Shown here: in pieces, positions 49,430-61,220 of the stretch | Layout of the letters: the number at the start of each line of letters is the position of its first letter | Numbering within the stretch: position 1 is the first letter of the stretch | From: Helochares maculicollis | Taxonomy: Eukaryota; Arthropoda; Insecta; Coleoptera; Hydrophilidae | DNA: 64,000 nt | Direction: 5' to 3' | NCBI GenBank assembly: GCA_033557835.1 | Contig: JAWQRO010000037.1 | Coordinates: 1-64,000 of the forward strand | Notes under the pieces: generated by a model | What the model was told of the DNA's origin: nothing | The model's database searches: none | Seen by the model: only the letters and a program-made list of their open reading frames with translations | Made by a program: the position numbers and the translations under genes

Positions 49430-50330
49430 CACAACCCCTACGAATGCAATAACAAAGCGTTGATTCCAATGCTTTCGTTTTGGATGTCAAAGAAGAGAGA
49501 TGCTCTGGTGGGGGTAGGAAATAATAAAAATCGTCGAATCAGGCCGGTATGCAAACACTTATTCTGTTGTCTATTAATTGAAGATTAGAAATCGTTTGGA
49601 AACATTTGCATAAGGATGGTCTTAAGGAGAAGCTCGATCTATGAATGCCACACGAATTGACGCAAAAGAACCATTGAGAGAGAATGAACACCTGCGATTC
49701 TTTGCTAAATCGTAAGGAAATCTACATTTTGAAGGGGATAGTGACGAGATAAAAAATGGGTGACATATGTGAGCAATAGGCGAAAAAGATTGTGTTCCAA
49801 GCGCGTTGAGCCATCCGCAACGATCGCCAAGGTGAGATCAGCGACCAAGCATGTTTTATTGCGTGTTTGGTGAGATTGGAAGTGAAACCTGCAATATAAG
49901 TTGCTCCCATCCTGCCAATATCTTAATTTAAACCTATACTGTTAAAACTAACCAGATTGAGGCAGGCAATCTAAGAGAAGCGTCTAGAATTAGCCAATAT
50001 GAGGCGTGTTATGTTCCACCAAGACAACTCCAGGCCGCATACATCTTTAACGACGCAGCCGAAGCTTTGCGAGCTTGGATGTGAGATTATATCGCACCCG
50101 GCATATAGCCTGGATGGAACATCAAGGAAGTATCACCTTTTCAAACGTATCCAAAATTTTCTTTATCGTAAAAACTGACCTAAAGAGAAGCTTGTGAAAA
50201 ATAAGGTGGCCAAGGTTTTTACCAATATGGACGAGGACTCCTTCAATCACGGAATTATGAAATTTCTTACAGAATGTATAAAGATAATCAAACAAAATTG
50301 TACACATATGATATAAACCCAAAAATTGTA
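49430..50330 (+). mobile_element. Mariner remnant 5 (mauritiana/cecropia-like)
   Basis: Transposase pieces on plus: FDVKEERCSGG in the linker near 49480, then after a gap WKHLHKDGLKEKLDLWMPHE and LTQKN near 49595-49665. ILKGIVTRDKKWVTYVSNRR near 49728-49788 keeps catalytic Asp 1, followed by KRLCSKRVEPSATIAK and HVLLRVWWDW. VMFHQDNSRPHTSLTTQ at about 50010-50058 keeps Asp 2. The Asp 3 block reads HPAYSLDGTSRKYHLF, where the usual SDYHLF is RKYHLF, so Asp 3 is replaced by Lys. The C-terminus DEDSFNHGIMKFLTECIKII is recognisable to about 50300. The N-terminal DNA-binding domain is mostly absent. Confidence 0.9.
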
Positions 50331-50339
50331 ACTTTGTTA

Positions 50340-51005
50340 ATTTCATCGTTGAAATAATGAGAAAAAGCGCCCAGGACTTTTTACTTCATTTAGTAGTTTT
50401 AGATCTCTCTAAACAGGTTATTAATTTCACATTTTCTATTCGTAATAACTTAACCACTTAACTTATTTGCCCGTGTCTGACTCATATACAATTTTTCACT
50501 TGTAGCTTTGCATTCGGAAAACTCATCTCAGCTAATATCAACTCCAATTACTTTCCTTTCGCTCACTGTTCAAATTACACACCTTTAATCCATTACGTCT
50601 CAACTCATATTCAAAATTCACACCTCTTCAATACTCATCTCCATATTAAACAGGTATGTATAGAGACAACTAATGTAACTTTAAGTGACCTATACTCACG
50701 CAAATTGCTTTCACATAATTTATTTTTCCGGCACTTACCTTCAGGAAATTTTACGTTAATTGTTCTTTTCCAATACTTAGCATAGTTAACCATTACTTAT
50801 TACATTTTCACACCGAGTATATGAACGAAAAATATTTATTTCATCAAGAATTTCAAACCTCTATCATTGATTAGGTTAGTTTCAGGTTAAAATGGTAAAG
50901 CGAATTTTAAAATATTCAAGTAAGGAGCACAGATTTTCGTATTGCGACCATAAAAAATTTACCTCTGAAATTTGTCGGATCTTCATCTTTTGAGGACCCT
51001 TGAAT
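50340..51005. other. No gene seen; C-rich, G-poor patch at about 50460-50660
   Basis: The patch has CTCA- and TTCAC-containing plus-strand sequence reminiscent of the 15-bp arrays but without a measurable regular unit. Confidence 0.3.
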
Positions 51006-51008
51006 GTG

Positions 51009-51075
51009 TATTAAAAATTAGTAGATATAATATTTCGGCTTGATCGATCCACTGGAAGTTTTTAATTTTGAAAGC
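51009..51075 (+). repeat. Interspersed repeat family R1, copy 3
   Basis: TTAGTAGATATAATATTTCG followed by a TGATCGATCCACTGGAAGT stretch and AATTTTGAAAG, matching copy 1 at 2.47 kb on both sides of the core. Confidence 0.5.
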
Positions 51076-51739
51076 CACCATAATAATGAAGGTTGAATAG
51101 CATGAAGTACATTATTATTTAGGTTACAATATGAAAATTAATTTATTTACTTATAACATAACATTCAATGAATCATTAATCTTTAACCATTTAAGCAGGT
51201 TTAAATATTTAAATAGTTTATATGTTTTAGACAGCGAGCCTCAAATTAGTAGCAAGATTTATAGTGTTGCTGGAGATTTCATATAGCTAAGAAAAGAGTG
51301 TATAAACAAAAATAAAAGATTTCGTTCAATATTTGTCTGCTAGTTTTGAGCGTAGAGATTTGATACTATCAAAATAAGTGGTTTTTCTTAAGTTTCTGTG
51401 TAAATTTGTACATATTCTAAAAGTGGAAAACTCCTTTTGTGAATACTTCGTAATCTTAAATTAATTAAATAGCTTAAGAAGTTATTTTACAGTACTGTTA
51501 TTATTGTATGTTAAAATAATTAAATATATTTAATAGCATTTTAGCTATTCATTTGTGTTTTATTTAATTGTAATTACGTTACTGTTATAATTGTGGTTAG
51601 CACACTAGCATAAAGAAGTCAAAAAAAATTGGCTTGCCAAATTAAAAACTTTTACAATAGAAAAACTGTGAAAAAAGTTATCGTAAACAGTCTTTCGACA
51701 TTTTTGATAATAAGTAGTAATTCTTACTATTTTCTATAG

Positions 51740-51965
51740 ATTAATTTGTAGTCATAAAGCGTATTATTTATGCACGTAAAACATCTAAAAGGGCACTCTT
51801 AATTGCTGTGCGAAGTGAGGTAAAGTTGAATGCTTCTGAAAGTTTCAAACTTAAGTTGAGATTCTTAATTGAGAGATTCTGCTTGAATCGACTGTGCTAA
51901 AGACAGCTTAGATGTGTTTGAATATTGGAAGTTTACGCGACATTCATAATTAATTAACTTTTTGT
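51740..51965 (+). repeat. Repeat family R2, distant copy
   Basis: Contains CACGTAAAACATCTAAAAGG, CACTCTTAATTG, GCGAAGTGAGG, AAACTTAAGTTGAGATTCTT, AATCGACTGTGCTAAAGACA and ACATTCATAATTAATT in the same order as the three copies at 36.6-37.6 kb. The hairpin sequence is changed from GTGCCGAAGGCAC. Confidence 0.55.
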
Positions 51966-52625
51966 CGTAAAGATGAGTTGTAAGTTTATAACCTGCTATG
52001 TATAAGTGTTAGCTTTAATTATCCAAATTAACTTTACTCAAAAATGTCGGTTTTTGCACAATTCTGCATAGAAGTGTTATGTTTTAAACTGTACTTTGTG
52101 TAGCAGAGTGTTTTTTGTATTGATGCATCTATTATTATTTTCTTCGCGTCTTTTAAATAATTATTAGGAAAAATATCATTGAAATCCTTTAACTATTTAA
52201 AAATGGTCGACATAAGGCAACCGAAACTAGAAAAATTGGTAATGCATACTTTTAGTCATTCAGTAAGTTTGTTTGGGATCCATTGTCATATCTACCACGT
52301 AATTTTGACTATTTCAGAATTATATATTAGATTAAATTGTTACTTATTTCAAAAATTACAGCCTGGACAGTGAAAACCAAAATTACTTAGTTGCCGACAT
52401 AATGGTTTATATGTACAAAAATTAGCATTTCACTTAACTTCCTGATTTAAAAAAATTCATTTTATTTGCCCCTTTCCAATTTAACATCGCAATACGAGAT
52501 CCTTGGTAGAATAACGTGCCGTTTACAAATAATCAAATCATTTAAAAGTGTCCCAAAAGGTGGAGTATTTAAATGTCCCCACTTATTTATCTACATAGCT
52601 TTAACTAATTCACTTATTTAGGGTT
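51966..52625. other. No gene seen
   Basis: AT-rich. A 64-codon plus frame at 52179-52373 resembles no protein family. Confidence 0.3.
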
Positions 52626-52636
52626 TAAACCGAATT

Positions 52637-52725
52637 ATTTTCAACTCATATCCACGGCATTCACATTCGCATTTTCCAAATTCAAGTAACCCATGTTCAC
52701 GTAACTCTGTTTCACGCAGTTTAAA
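52637..52725 (+). repeat. Degenerate 15-bp tandem array, copy 2 (best preserved)
   Basis: Five consecutive 15-mers align without gaps: TCATATCCACGGCAT, TCACATTCGCATTTT, CCAAATTCAAGTAAC, CCATGTTCACGTAAC, TCTGTTTCACGCAGT. Positions 2, 6 and 8 are invariant and the consensus is YCANATTCACGTAAY. The period is a multiple of three, but no open peptide repeat is preserved. Confidence 0.65.
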
Positions 52726-53355
52726 ATCATATTTTCTATATATGGCCCTACAAAACAGTGCAAGCTAGCAACACTTTGTCTTGCTTGAATTGTAGTTGCA
52801 ATTTCTGTTTATTTTCCAAACTTAAGTAATTAATTTTAGATTTAAATTCCATGCAAGTTAAACATCTTTGTTTAAATGTAACAAATATTTAGACAATTTC
52901 TTTCGCTTTTATGATATTTACATGCAAACAGCACAGTTTTATTCAACCCACTCACCGACTAAATTATTTGCAGAGAGAGAAATGAACAATTTCCCTCCGA
53001 GCTTTCACACGACTCATTCACTTATGAGTTGCGTCATTCTGAGTTTATAAATGTATTGCGTCTTCTGATCAATTGGATATTAACTGTTTATTAAGTAGAG
53101 TACCATGGACAATTCAATGAGTATGTACTTTGCATACTAAATATAGAAGAAATAAAATTAAGTTGCATTTTCAACATTTGCTTTGAGGAAAACCAGTAGA
53201 GCATTTAACAATTTGTAACGGAAAAATATTGTTGAAGATGTATTTAGAATCAGTTCGGTATACTGCTTTAGAGCGTCTTTGTTACAATAGTGCTTTTATC
53301 TAATAAAACAAATTTTATATCTCTTTGTACTCAAATGTCTTTGTTAAGCTGCCAC
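52726..53355. other. No gene seen
   Basis: AT-rich. A 60-codon plus frame at 52868-53050 lies in C-rich sequence and resembles nothing known. Confidence 0.3.
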
Positions 53356-53359
53356 GTTT

Positions 53360-53610
53360 GCATATTGTAGATCATGCAATGATCTGTGTACAAAGCACAA
53401 AATATATGTATTTCTCTGGAAATATATTATTCCCCATTCGTTTGGATAAATAATTATATTAAAGGGGAAATTATCTAGGTCCATACATTGCAATCAATAA
53501 GGTGACACGTGCAAGGATAGCTAATATCAAAGTAGGTAAGGTAGCACTTCCAGGTAGTATTTATATAAGAGCAACTGCGACAACTAATGTTTACATGGCG
53601 TAAAACATTA
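53360..53610 (+). repeat. Duplicated segment R3, copy 1
   Basis: Aligns collinearly with 60165-60415. Shared landmarks include GTACAAAGCACAAAA(C/T)A, TCTCTGGAAATATATTAT, ATTCGTTTGGATAAAT.ATTATATT, ATCTAGGT(C)CA, AACATCAAAGTAG and TAGTATTTAT. Both are in the same orientation. This is an unclassified interspersed repeat. Confidence 0.65.
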
Positions 53611-54665
53611 ATTTATCGAAATTTGTCATAAAGTTTCTGACCCGCAGACACAATATCTTGAAATTCATATTTTCGACTTGAAAAGACATATATTATTGGC
53701 ATTAGCCAACAAGTTTTAGAAAATTTTTCCGCATTTTTGTTTCCATATTTAATTTAGAATACTACCATCAAAGATTTTCATGATACTTTAAATTTCTACT
53801 TGGTATTTCTTTCAAATTCAAAATTTCATTAGGAATTGATCCTCTTGATTCAGAGAGAAAGTCGAATTAGCTATGCTAAGTAACTAAGATATGGCGTGCT
53901 GTTCCTAGATGCGAGAAGGACTCTCCCGATCTTAATTAGCGAAAGTTGGGGCAAAGCCTTTGTCACCAAAGCACAGCGTCTATGATTCTGTTAAAAACTT
54001 TGTTGACGCGCGACTTGTCAAGAAGTTAAAACACATCTAATGATAATGTCGTATACTATCCAAGGATTAGTGTAGGGAAAGTATTTCTCAACCTTGAAAT
54101 TTTGACAGGTATATTTTTACTGCCCTTGAATTCAATTTGACTAGCATGTTGTGTGCCAATGATTTAGCTGAAGTGATAAAATTGAAAAATAAGGTTATTA
54201 AAGTAAACCTATAAGTACTTTTATTACTAGTAGTATTGCTTGAGGAACGAGTTTTCCAATTTTTTCAGCTAAACAAGTTACTAAAACAGCACTCTTGAAT
54301 TGAAATTTCTTGCCCCTATGAACGGTACTGAAGCGCTACGAAATTTTAAGTTGATCATAGTACTAAAAGTGGTATTTAGGTGAAAATTTATCTTTTATAT
54401 TCCCACATACTACGAAGTACAGCAAAGGAAATGTATTTCGATCATGAAAGCATTCGACCTTGAGATGATGACCAATTTGACGACCCTTGATTGCATTTTG
54501 ACCATTTTTTGACATGTCTGTGTGTGTTAATAAACACCATAGCGGTCAGATTATTTGAGGTGGAACGATGGCATACAGTCATTATCGCAAAATCGTAGAA
54601 TTGTAACAATATTTTTATCTACATAGTTTTAATTTTTTGTTTCAAGTAAGTTAGTCGTTAAAATA
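53611..54665. other. Possible diverged R2 piece, otherwise unassigned
   Basis: Near 53920-54020 the sequence GATCTTAATTAGCGAAAGTTG, GCAAAGCCTTTGTCACC and TCTATGATTCTG loosely follows the R2 landmark order. Nothing else was recognised. Confidence 0.3.
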
Positions 54666-54669
54666 AAGC

Positions 54670-54725
54670 AATAAACGATAGATACAATTTTTCAATATGA
54701 TCGCAGCACCGGAAGTGCCATTTTA
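54670..54725 (+). repeat. Interspersed repeat family R1, copy 4
   Basis: AACGATAGATACAATTTTTC then AATATGATCGCAGCACCGGA and AGTG, similar to copies 1-3 but more diverged at its left part. Confidence 0.4.
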
Positions 54726-55040
54726 AAGATTTTAAAAATTCCATTTTTATTAGACCTTGGAGTAAAACTACTAAACATTGTAAAATTATAATATGTACTT
54801 CTGCGTAAATTGGAAAACCGGAAGTAGAACTTTACCTGCGTAAATTTGATTTTTTTAGCTAAGAATTTACACTGTCAAATTGGATATTTTAAAATTGGGC
54901 CCCATGCAAAGTTTTTACAAGCGTTTAATATTAAAGAGTATTCAAAAGGCTATGTTTACATTTTTTAAATAAAAAGTATTTTTGAGTAAACTATTTTTTT
55001 AAATAGCGTTATAGAGTTGAAATTCCGTATACGTGTTAAA

Positions 55041-55100
55041 CATACTGAAAAACTGGTAGATATAAATCTTCAAAATGGATCAGATTGTTTTAAATGCCAT
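55041..55100 (+). repeat. Interspersed repeat family R1, copy 5 (diverged)
   Basis: CTGGTAGATATAAATCTTC followed by AAAATGGATCAGATTG. Only the left half and the GATC centre match well. R2-like sequence follows at 55190-55335, as it also does about 700 bp after copy 3, so R1 and R2 may be parts of one larger element. Confidence 0.35.
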
Positions 55101-55189
55101 GACTTTAATATATTTGCTTCTGCAGCAAGTATATATTTTCAATTTTCTGTTCTCCTGTGTTTGTAATGTCCTCTGAATAAAAGAATTTA

Positions 55190-55335
55190 GTTGACTTTCT
55201 TAAATAAAGGCAAATTCGCTATGGTTAATTTTAGCCAGTTGTTTTTGGATACGAAACAGATTCTAGAAACTCTTAATTAAGCGAAGGATCACGTGAAGCG
55301 CGTTTAATTCTTCCTTGCCAGGAACGTTCAGGTTT
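55190..55335 (+). repeat. Repeat family R2, diverged piece
   Basis: Shows TTTAGTTGACTTTCTTAAAT, then AAACTCTTAATTAAGCGAAGG and GAAGCGCGTTTAATTC, resembling the paired CTCTTAATTG...GCGAAG landmarks of the R2 copies. Confidence 0.35.
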
Positions 55336-57715
55336 TTCTTCTAGAAATTAGTGAGCACAAAGCAACCATTTGCCTTTCGGCATGAAATTAGGGAGTTGCA
55401 AGTTGTATAAAGCTAAAGTTTGCAAAGATAAAATTTCATTGTTTTACTTTAAAGTCCTACATCTATTCGTAAATTTGTATGCGTTAATAGCTGATGAAAG
55501 GAAATGTTTTGATTTTCGATTGTTGCAAGAGATAAAACAATTCCCGAGCCATCAGTAATTAACGAGGGCGGCCTAAATTTATTTAGCAATCTTAGAAGAT
55601 CTATTCTGTACTTAAATAATAGCGGCGACTGCTTTTTTTCGCTTCTTAAGGATTTAATGGATCTTTTTTACGTATCAGTAAAATCAAATATTAATTTCAC
55701 CTTTTTGGGAGTATATAGTCTTCCTTTGTCTCAAAAGAATTGATAAATATGGATAATTTAATTGATTTGCAAGCTAAGAAAAACGGAGGCATCCAGCCAA
55801 AATTCAAAATCGTAAAGTAAAAAGTAAGGCAAATTTATTACGGTAGTTTTAGTTAAATTCTAGTTATAAAATTAAATGTGGGATTTAAAGTTGTAGGAAA
55901 TTGTAGTATTATAAGTAATTTAATACAGGCTTAGCAAGATTTTCGATTTGAAAGTGTTTGCAATTTCATTTGCGTTTCGGAATTTTTTCGCTGTTTGCTC
56001 TACCATACTCTAATATAAAAATGAAAAACTGTACCAAGTAAATTACATCTAAGCTTATTGGAGCTAATTAGTTTAGAAATAAAGGTTTTTGTGACGATTC
56101 TGTCTGAATTAAAATGTTCCAATTTTCAACTAGCGAGCCGCATTCATTTGTAGACCCATTAGATAATACATTTATTAGTTTTCTTGGACCACTAAACGAA
56201 GCAGACATTACCAGCAATGAAAATCTCAATTTAATACTATATGTCAGTGAGGCGTAAATGGAGGGTTTTTAATTTTTCCATAGTTTTTCTTCAATATTTG
56301 ACAGATTTACTTAGAATCTGCATTATTAATTGAAGAGGGATCGATTTTGCCAAAGAATCCAGCCAGGTATTCTTACATATTAGAAAGCATCTCAACATAT
56401 CAAATGATAGCAAGAACCTTACAATATTCTGCTAAAATATAACACAATGTGCAGAGTAGCGTAAGAAGTCTTTTTGGACAAAATGCTATTTAAAAGCCAA
56501 ATCTCTTCTTGCTATAAGAAGATCTTCTATCCTTGGATTCATATTCTGAATGAATAAACAAGCCTGAAGCTTCTCTTCTGCGTTCCTTTAAATAAAGAAC
56601 TGGACATTACCTACATTCATTTATCTGGCATTTTAAAATATAGTTTCAAAATATATATTTGATAAACATTTAAATTTGGTATTATTTAAGCGTTCATCCG
56701 GAATTATAGTGTTGTAAGCACTACATTTTATTTTATTTTCTATATCGTACAGAATTTTTTGTTGTGTAATTTTGGAAATTGTTCCATTTGACTGGATAGG
56801 CACATAGCATTTCTATGGAGTACTGGCATTAAACGTCATAAACACATACTAGCAAAATCTGCTGCTGTCGACGGCAAGTTAAGTGAGTTATTACTTTAAG
56901 GTGATTTGTAAGGGTTGCTCATAGTTTCAATTCCAGCCAAAACTAGTGACTAATCGTTGGTACGAGGATTGTAATTTCCTTTAAAAGAGTATCGTTAGAA
57001 TCTGTCCTCTGCGACTGAAACACAGAGGCTTATGGTTCACATATTTACGATCCAACTTATTAACAGTCACTGTGATTGTAACTACCGCCAACATACTGCA
57101 GATCACTAAGTTCTACAATGCTAGATTAGTTTTTTACGAAGAGCGACAATATTATAGTTAACTAATTTTCAGATGTCAACTGAAAACAAAATATCGGTAT
57201 ATAAATCTCTGCCAATTTTTGGATTCTTCGAAACTCATGATCTAAGCGAATCCTTTTCGTTTTCTTTGAAATGTTTTCTTATATTAGCCAATAAAAATAT
57301 CCCTTTTCGTTTGCTACTTCAGTAGTAAAGGATCTCATAAACCTTTCTTGTGCTTCTGGGTTTTAATGTATTTTAAATCTTACAAAATTAACAATGGTTC
57401 ATAGGTAATAAATCCAAAGCAATAAAAACGTTTATATAAAGGAAAAATAGTTAACTAGTACTTTTATGTTATACATGTGTCCGGGAAGGTGAAAACGCTT
57501 TATGTAGCACAACGACTGAAAACTCCATAGGATAACATTTAGGCGGCGCAACTAATAAAACATTCATTTGGTTGTTAGAAAGTATCAATCTTCAGATGAT
57601 ACCTATCAAAGTTTTACGACAATCTAACCATTAGTTTACAAGTTACAATAGTTTTAGTAACGCTACATTTATGATGTTGGAAACAATGGATCCTGAGTAA
57701 TTTTGTGTTGATATA
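55336..57715. other. No gene seen
   Basis: AT-rich DNA. Frames do not exceed about 60 codons, and no transposon motif was recognised. Confidence 0.35.
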
Positions 57716-57719
57716 TCAT

Positions 57720-58400
57720 AGTTTTTGATGAGAGAAAACATTACAAATATCAAAGAGCCAATGGCTGCATTTTGCATGAGAAAGCAGTTTTTAGAATGGA
57801 TGGCGCATTTGTTCACAGTGGATCAAAAATAACATGTCGGTGATTCTGAGAGATCTTGGGTAAGACAGCAAGGATTTTTTGCTGCGGTATGTAATAGTGG
57901 CCAGAACTTGGACTCCAGAGTCACATAGACAGCCAGCTAAGTAGACATGCGATGGCGAACCTCGCTCAAAGCGGCAAAAAGAAACAGTCAGCTGACAAAA
58001 ATAAATAGCTATCGCCATATGACCCAACTGAAGCGTTTGAAAGATAATATCGCGAGAAACCGACCCCATATAAAGAAAAACAATGTTCTCGCATCAAGAC
58101 AATGCACCTCGTTACAGTCATTGGATACCACGGCTAAATTACACGAAATAAATTCTGAATCGCTTCCACACCCACCGTATTTGTCAGATTTAACTCCCAG
58201 CGTCTTTTACTTATAGACAGACCACAAAAAGGCTCCTCAAAAAGAGATTTGGCTCGATTGAATATGTGATCACCAAAACCAACGCCTGTTTTAAAACCAA
58301 AGATGAATCGTTCTATAATGAAGGTATTGAAATTTTAGAGAAGCATTGAAGTGACTGCATTACTCTTGAATTATACTAGGTATGTTGATGAATATAGTGG
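57720..58400 (+). mobile_element. Mariner remnant 6 (irritans-like)
   Basis: Transposase without its N-terminus. HLFTVDQK near 57810 and KDFLRRYV near 57866-57893 match the 'LLTxDQKxxRVxxSxxxLxxFxxNxxDFLRRYVTxDETW' block; the Asp 1 position there reads as VARTW, so Asp 1 is lost. TWTPESHRQPAK follows ('YTPESxxQSxxW'), then LKRLKDNIARNRPHIKKK, and HQDNAPRYSHW at about 58090-58125 with Asp 2 intact. LHEINSESLPHPPYLSDLTPS follows, but SDFFLF reads SVFYL, so Asp 3 is replaced by Val. The C-terminus includes KDESFYNEGIEILEKHW and YVDE. Confidence 0.9.
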
Positions 58401-60160
58401 AAATTTTACAAACAGTTATTGTCTAAATGGTTATTCTACAGATTTTTCAACCGATATGTCATTTTATTGTTGTAAACTTAGAAGCAAATCTTCCAGAGTG
58501 GAATTTAGCTCAGCTTTCATATTAGTTGAATTGAGATGAAAAGAATATAATAATGCGTAATTTTTTCGACATCACTTGTTTACTAATAATGCTTGTCAAA
58601 CAAACACTAACGTAGCGCCTCCAAAATGTAAACGTAAACATTAGTTCATTATAGTATATTTAGTAGATCAGGTATTTCTGGGATTTTCCTCAAATCCTTT
58701 TATAAGTCTATGTCTTACGTACAAAAAACAAGGCAGGATTTTCAGACATCTAGCGTTGTCCAGCCTAAAGGAATATCGAGAATAGATAAATTCTTATTTT
58801 CACCAATCAAGACACATGCTTAACTATGTAAAGTCTAATGTTCAATCCAAAAATCAACGTGATTCCAGTCAGACAACCAAATAAACCGCAATTAAATAAA
58901 CCTCTAACAAACACACTACCATTAAATTAACAGCAACCAATTTTACAGCCTTCAAAAAATCAATTGCAAAAGTATTTATTAATAAATATTCTATCACTAC
59001 ATCGCTCAAGTTGACATCAACCAATGTACATTTTAAAATTTCTGCATGTATTTTACCTTGGGCTAATAACTCGTATTTAACGCATAACCCCTAAAAGCCT
59101 ATTGTGCAAACTCTAAATAATGCAGACTAGCTCTATCCGTGAAATAGCATCGCGACATTTTGGCCTTATTCTTGGAAAACCGCTACTCCTACAACTGGAG
59201 TTTGTAGAAACGATCCCCAGTTAGCAAACGCGCCCACTCAAATCATCCAACATCAATCCCTCAATATCAAAATACGCCGTTTTATAGCGTTGGCATTCAC
59301 ACTAAACCACGCAATTAATTTCACGTGCAATCAATTCAAAAGATCTTCACTGCACCCACTCTAAACCTTTCACATTCACACAACTCAAGTATTTCAGTCA
59401 ACCAAACAGTTTGCAATCCGCGAGACATGTTTTCTCGGTCCATCTCCCCATTTTACCAGACAATACAAAAATCTGGAGACTCTCCCCTTAACATTACCCA
59501 ACGTGCTTTGCCAAAAAGAAAGTGGACCTATCCTAATAGAACAAAATTCTATGCTCGATGCTGAGTTCAACTTGAAATTCTGTGTTTTCATGGAGTGCAT
59601 ACCTTGCATCGCGTCAACAAGTTAAAATTAAATTGAGTTACCTCGAAAGTATTTATCTATAGTTTAGAAAATATTTTTATTTAGTATTTCAAGATGCAAT
59701 TTTAAATATTAACACAGAAAACGTCTAAACTTTTCTATTTAAAGTATAAGTTTAAATATATCTGTGAGTGTAATGGAAAACTGTTCTGGCTAATTTGAAA
59801 CTCTCATAAACATTTTGCATAACTGACAAATTTTAAACAAAATAATAAAAATCTAGACTGTCGCCACTCAATACCCTAGCATGTTGTATAAAAATGTGTT
59901 TGGTATATACTAGCAAGCAGCGGAGACACGAGCTTGCATCAAATTTATGAGCCGCGGATCAGTTCTTATTTTTCTACAAAAACATCAATGGAATGTTTAT
60001 ACTTTTTTTCACAAAACATTAAACAAAACATTTGATATTTTCGTTGTGGAAAAGCAGCAGATTAACAGGACGTATGTAAAATGGTAGTGAAAATGTATTG
60101 CAAAAAATTTTGAAGGCTTAGTAGCGAAAGGAACTTCAGATTCCTAAAAATCCAGCATCC
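58401..60160. other. No gene seen; C-rich, G-poor stretch at about 58840-59420
   Basis: The plus strand from 58840 to 59420 is poor in G and rich in CA and TCAC words (TTCACAC, TTCACGT, TTCACTG at 59.30-59.37 kb), like the other 15-bp-type patches, but the spacing is irregular. A 79-codon frame at 59325-59564 is attributed to this composition. Confidence 0.35.
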
Positions 60161-60164
60161 TTTA

Positions 60165-60415
60165 TATATTGTTGATCGCGATATAATCTAAGTACAAAGT
60201 ACAAAACACATGTAAAAAATCTCTGGAAATATATTATGTACGATTCGTTTGAATAAATGATTATATTTCAGGGCCAGTGATCTAGGTTCACATAATTGCA
60301 ATTAGTCAGGCGACATATAAAAGGCTCGTTAACATCAAAGTAGCTGTTTCACCACCACCAAATAGTATTTATTTAAGTGCTACTGAGAAAACTGTAGCTT
60401 AGATGGTGGAAACAC
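60165..60415 (+). repeat. Duplicated segment R3, copy 2
   Basis: Homologous to 53360-53610 over about 245 bp with frequent substitutions and small gaps. It ends about 55 bp before mariner remnant 7, but copy 1 has no mariner beside it, so the repeat is independent of that element. Confidence 0.65.
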
Positions 60416-60469
60416 GATGTTAGTTTTGCAATATTCAACAATAGAGCGACGGAGTACTGGGAAACCAAA

Positions 60470-61190
60470 ATATGGGGACTTTGTCTTCTCAGCGTTCTCG
60501 TAAACTTTTTTGTGCAACCGCTTATTGCGTATTGCCACCGATAAAAGGTATTAGGAAAATTTTGCTGAAAGACGCTAGACTGGATGATGTTTATTCAAAT
60601 CGTGTAACTATATTTAGGCCATACAGAGGATTTCAAAGAGACAATTTCGCTTTAGATGAGGAAAATACATGGCAATGACCCACAAGTGATTTAATAGCAA
60701 AATGAGGATATCTTAAGCCTAAAGCTTTTGCAATTGGTCTGGTTTTGCACGCTGAAAATCTTTACTGAGGAACCATTTCGATATGTATTTATCAGGTGAA
60801 ATTGTTGAGCGTGTAGTCTTGGATACACAGAAAATAGTCATCGCTACGCGATTCCTACCTAAAATTATCAAATCGCCTCCGGCCATATTTAAGAATAGAC
60901 AACTGGTGTTTCTATCATGACAATGGCCCAGTTCACCATGAGAAACCCATACAGCCCCTGCAGAGCTAAAAGTTCTTGAACATATACTCTACTGTTTTTT
61001 TACTGTGACTTTGCAGTGTTGGCGCATGTAAAAATAAAAATGAAACGATGATGATCCCCTTCTGAAGAGACGAAGAGTGCGCCTCAGTCGCTGTTAAAAC
61101 TTTGCAGGTTTGGTTTAAGATATATTTTCGGAAGGTGAAGAGATGTAGCGATTGCAGCGGAAATTATTTTGAAAAAGAAAGTAAGAAGAT
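60470..61190 (+). mobile_element. Mariner remnant 7 (distinct subfamily)
   Basis: The N-terminal part (60472-60676) is open for 68 codons and contains RKILLKDARLDDVYSNRVTI, comparable with the 'xxMLKxAFGDxxLSxxRVxEW' helix. The middle third is unrecognisable and catalytic Asp 1 is not found. The catalytic end is clear: NWCFYHDNGPVHHEKPIQ at about 60900-60953 keeps Asp 2, CDFAVLAHVKIKMKR near 61006-61046 keeps Asp 3, and the tail near 61140-61175 reads CSDCSGNYFE, matching 'WxRCIxxxGxYFE'. Frames change several times. Confidence 0.75.
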
Positions 61191-61220
61191 GTTTAGCTTC
61201 ACACCTAATACCCTTTGTAG

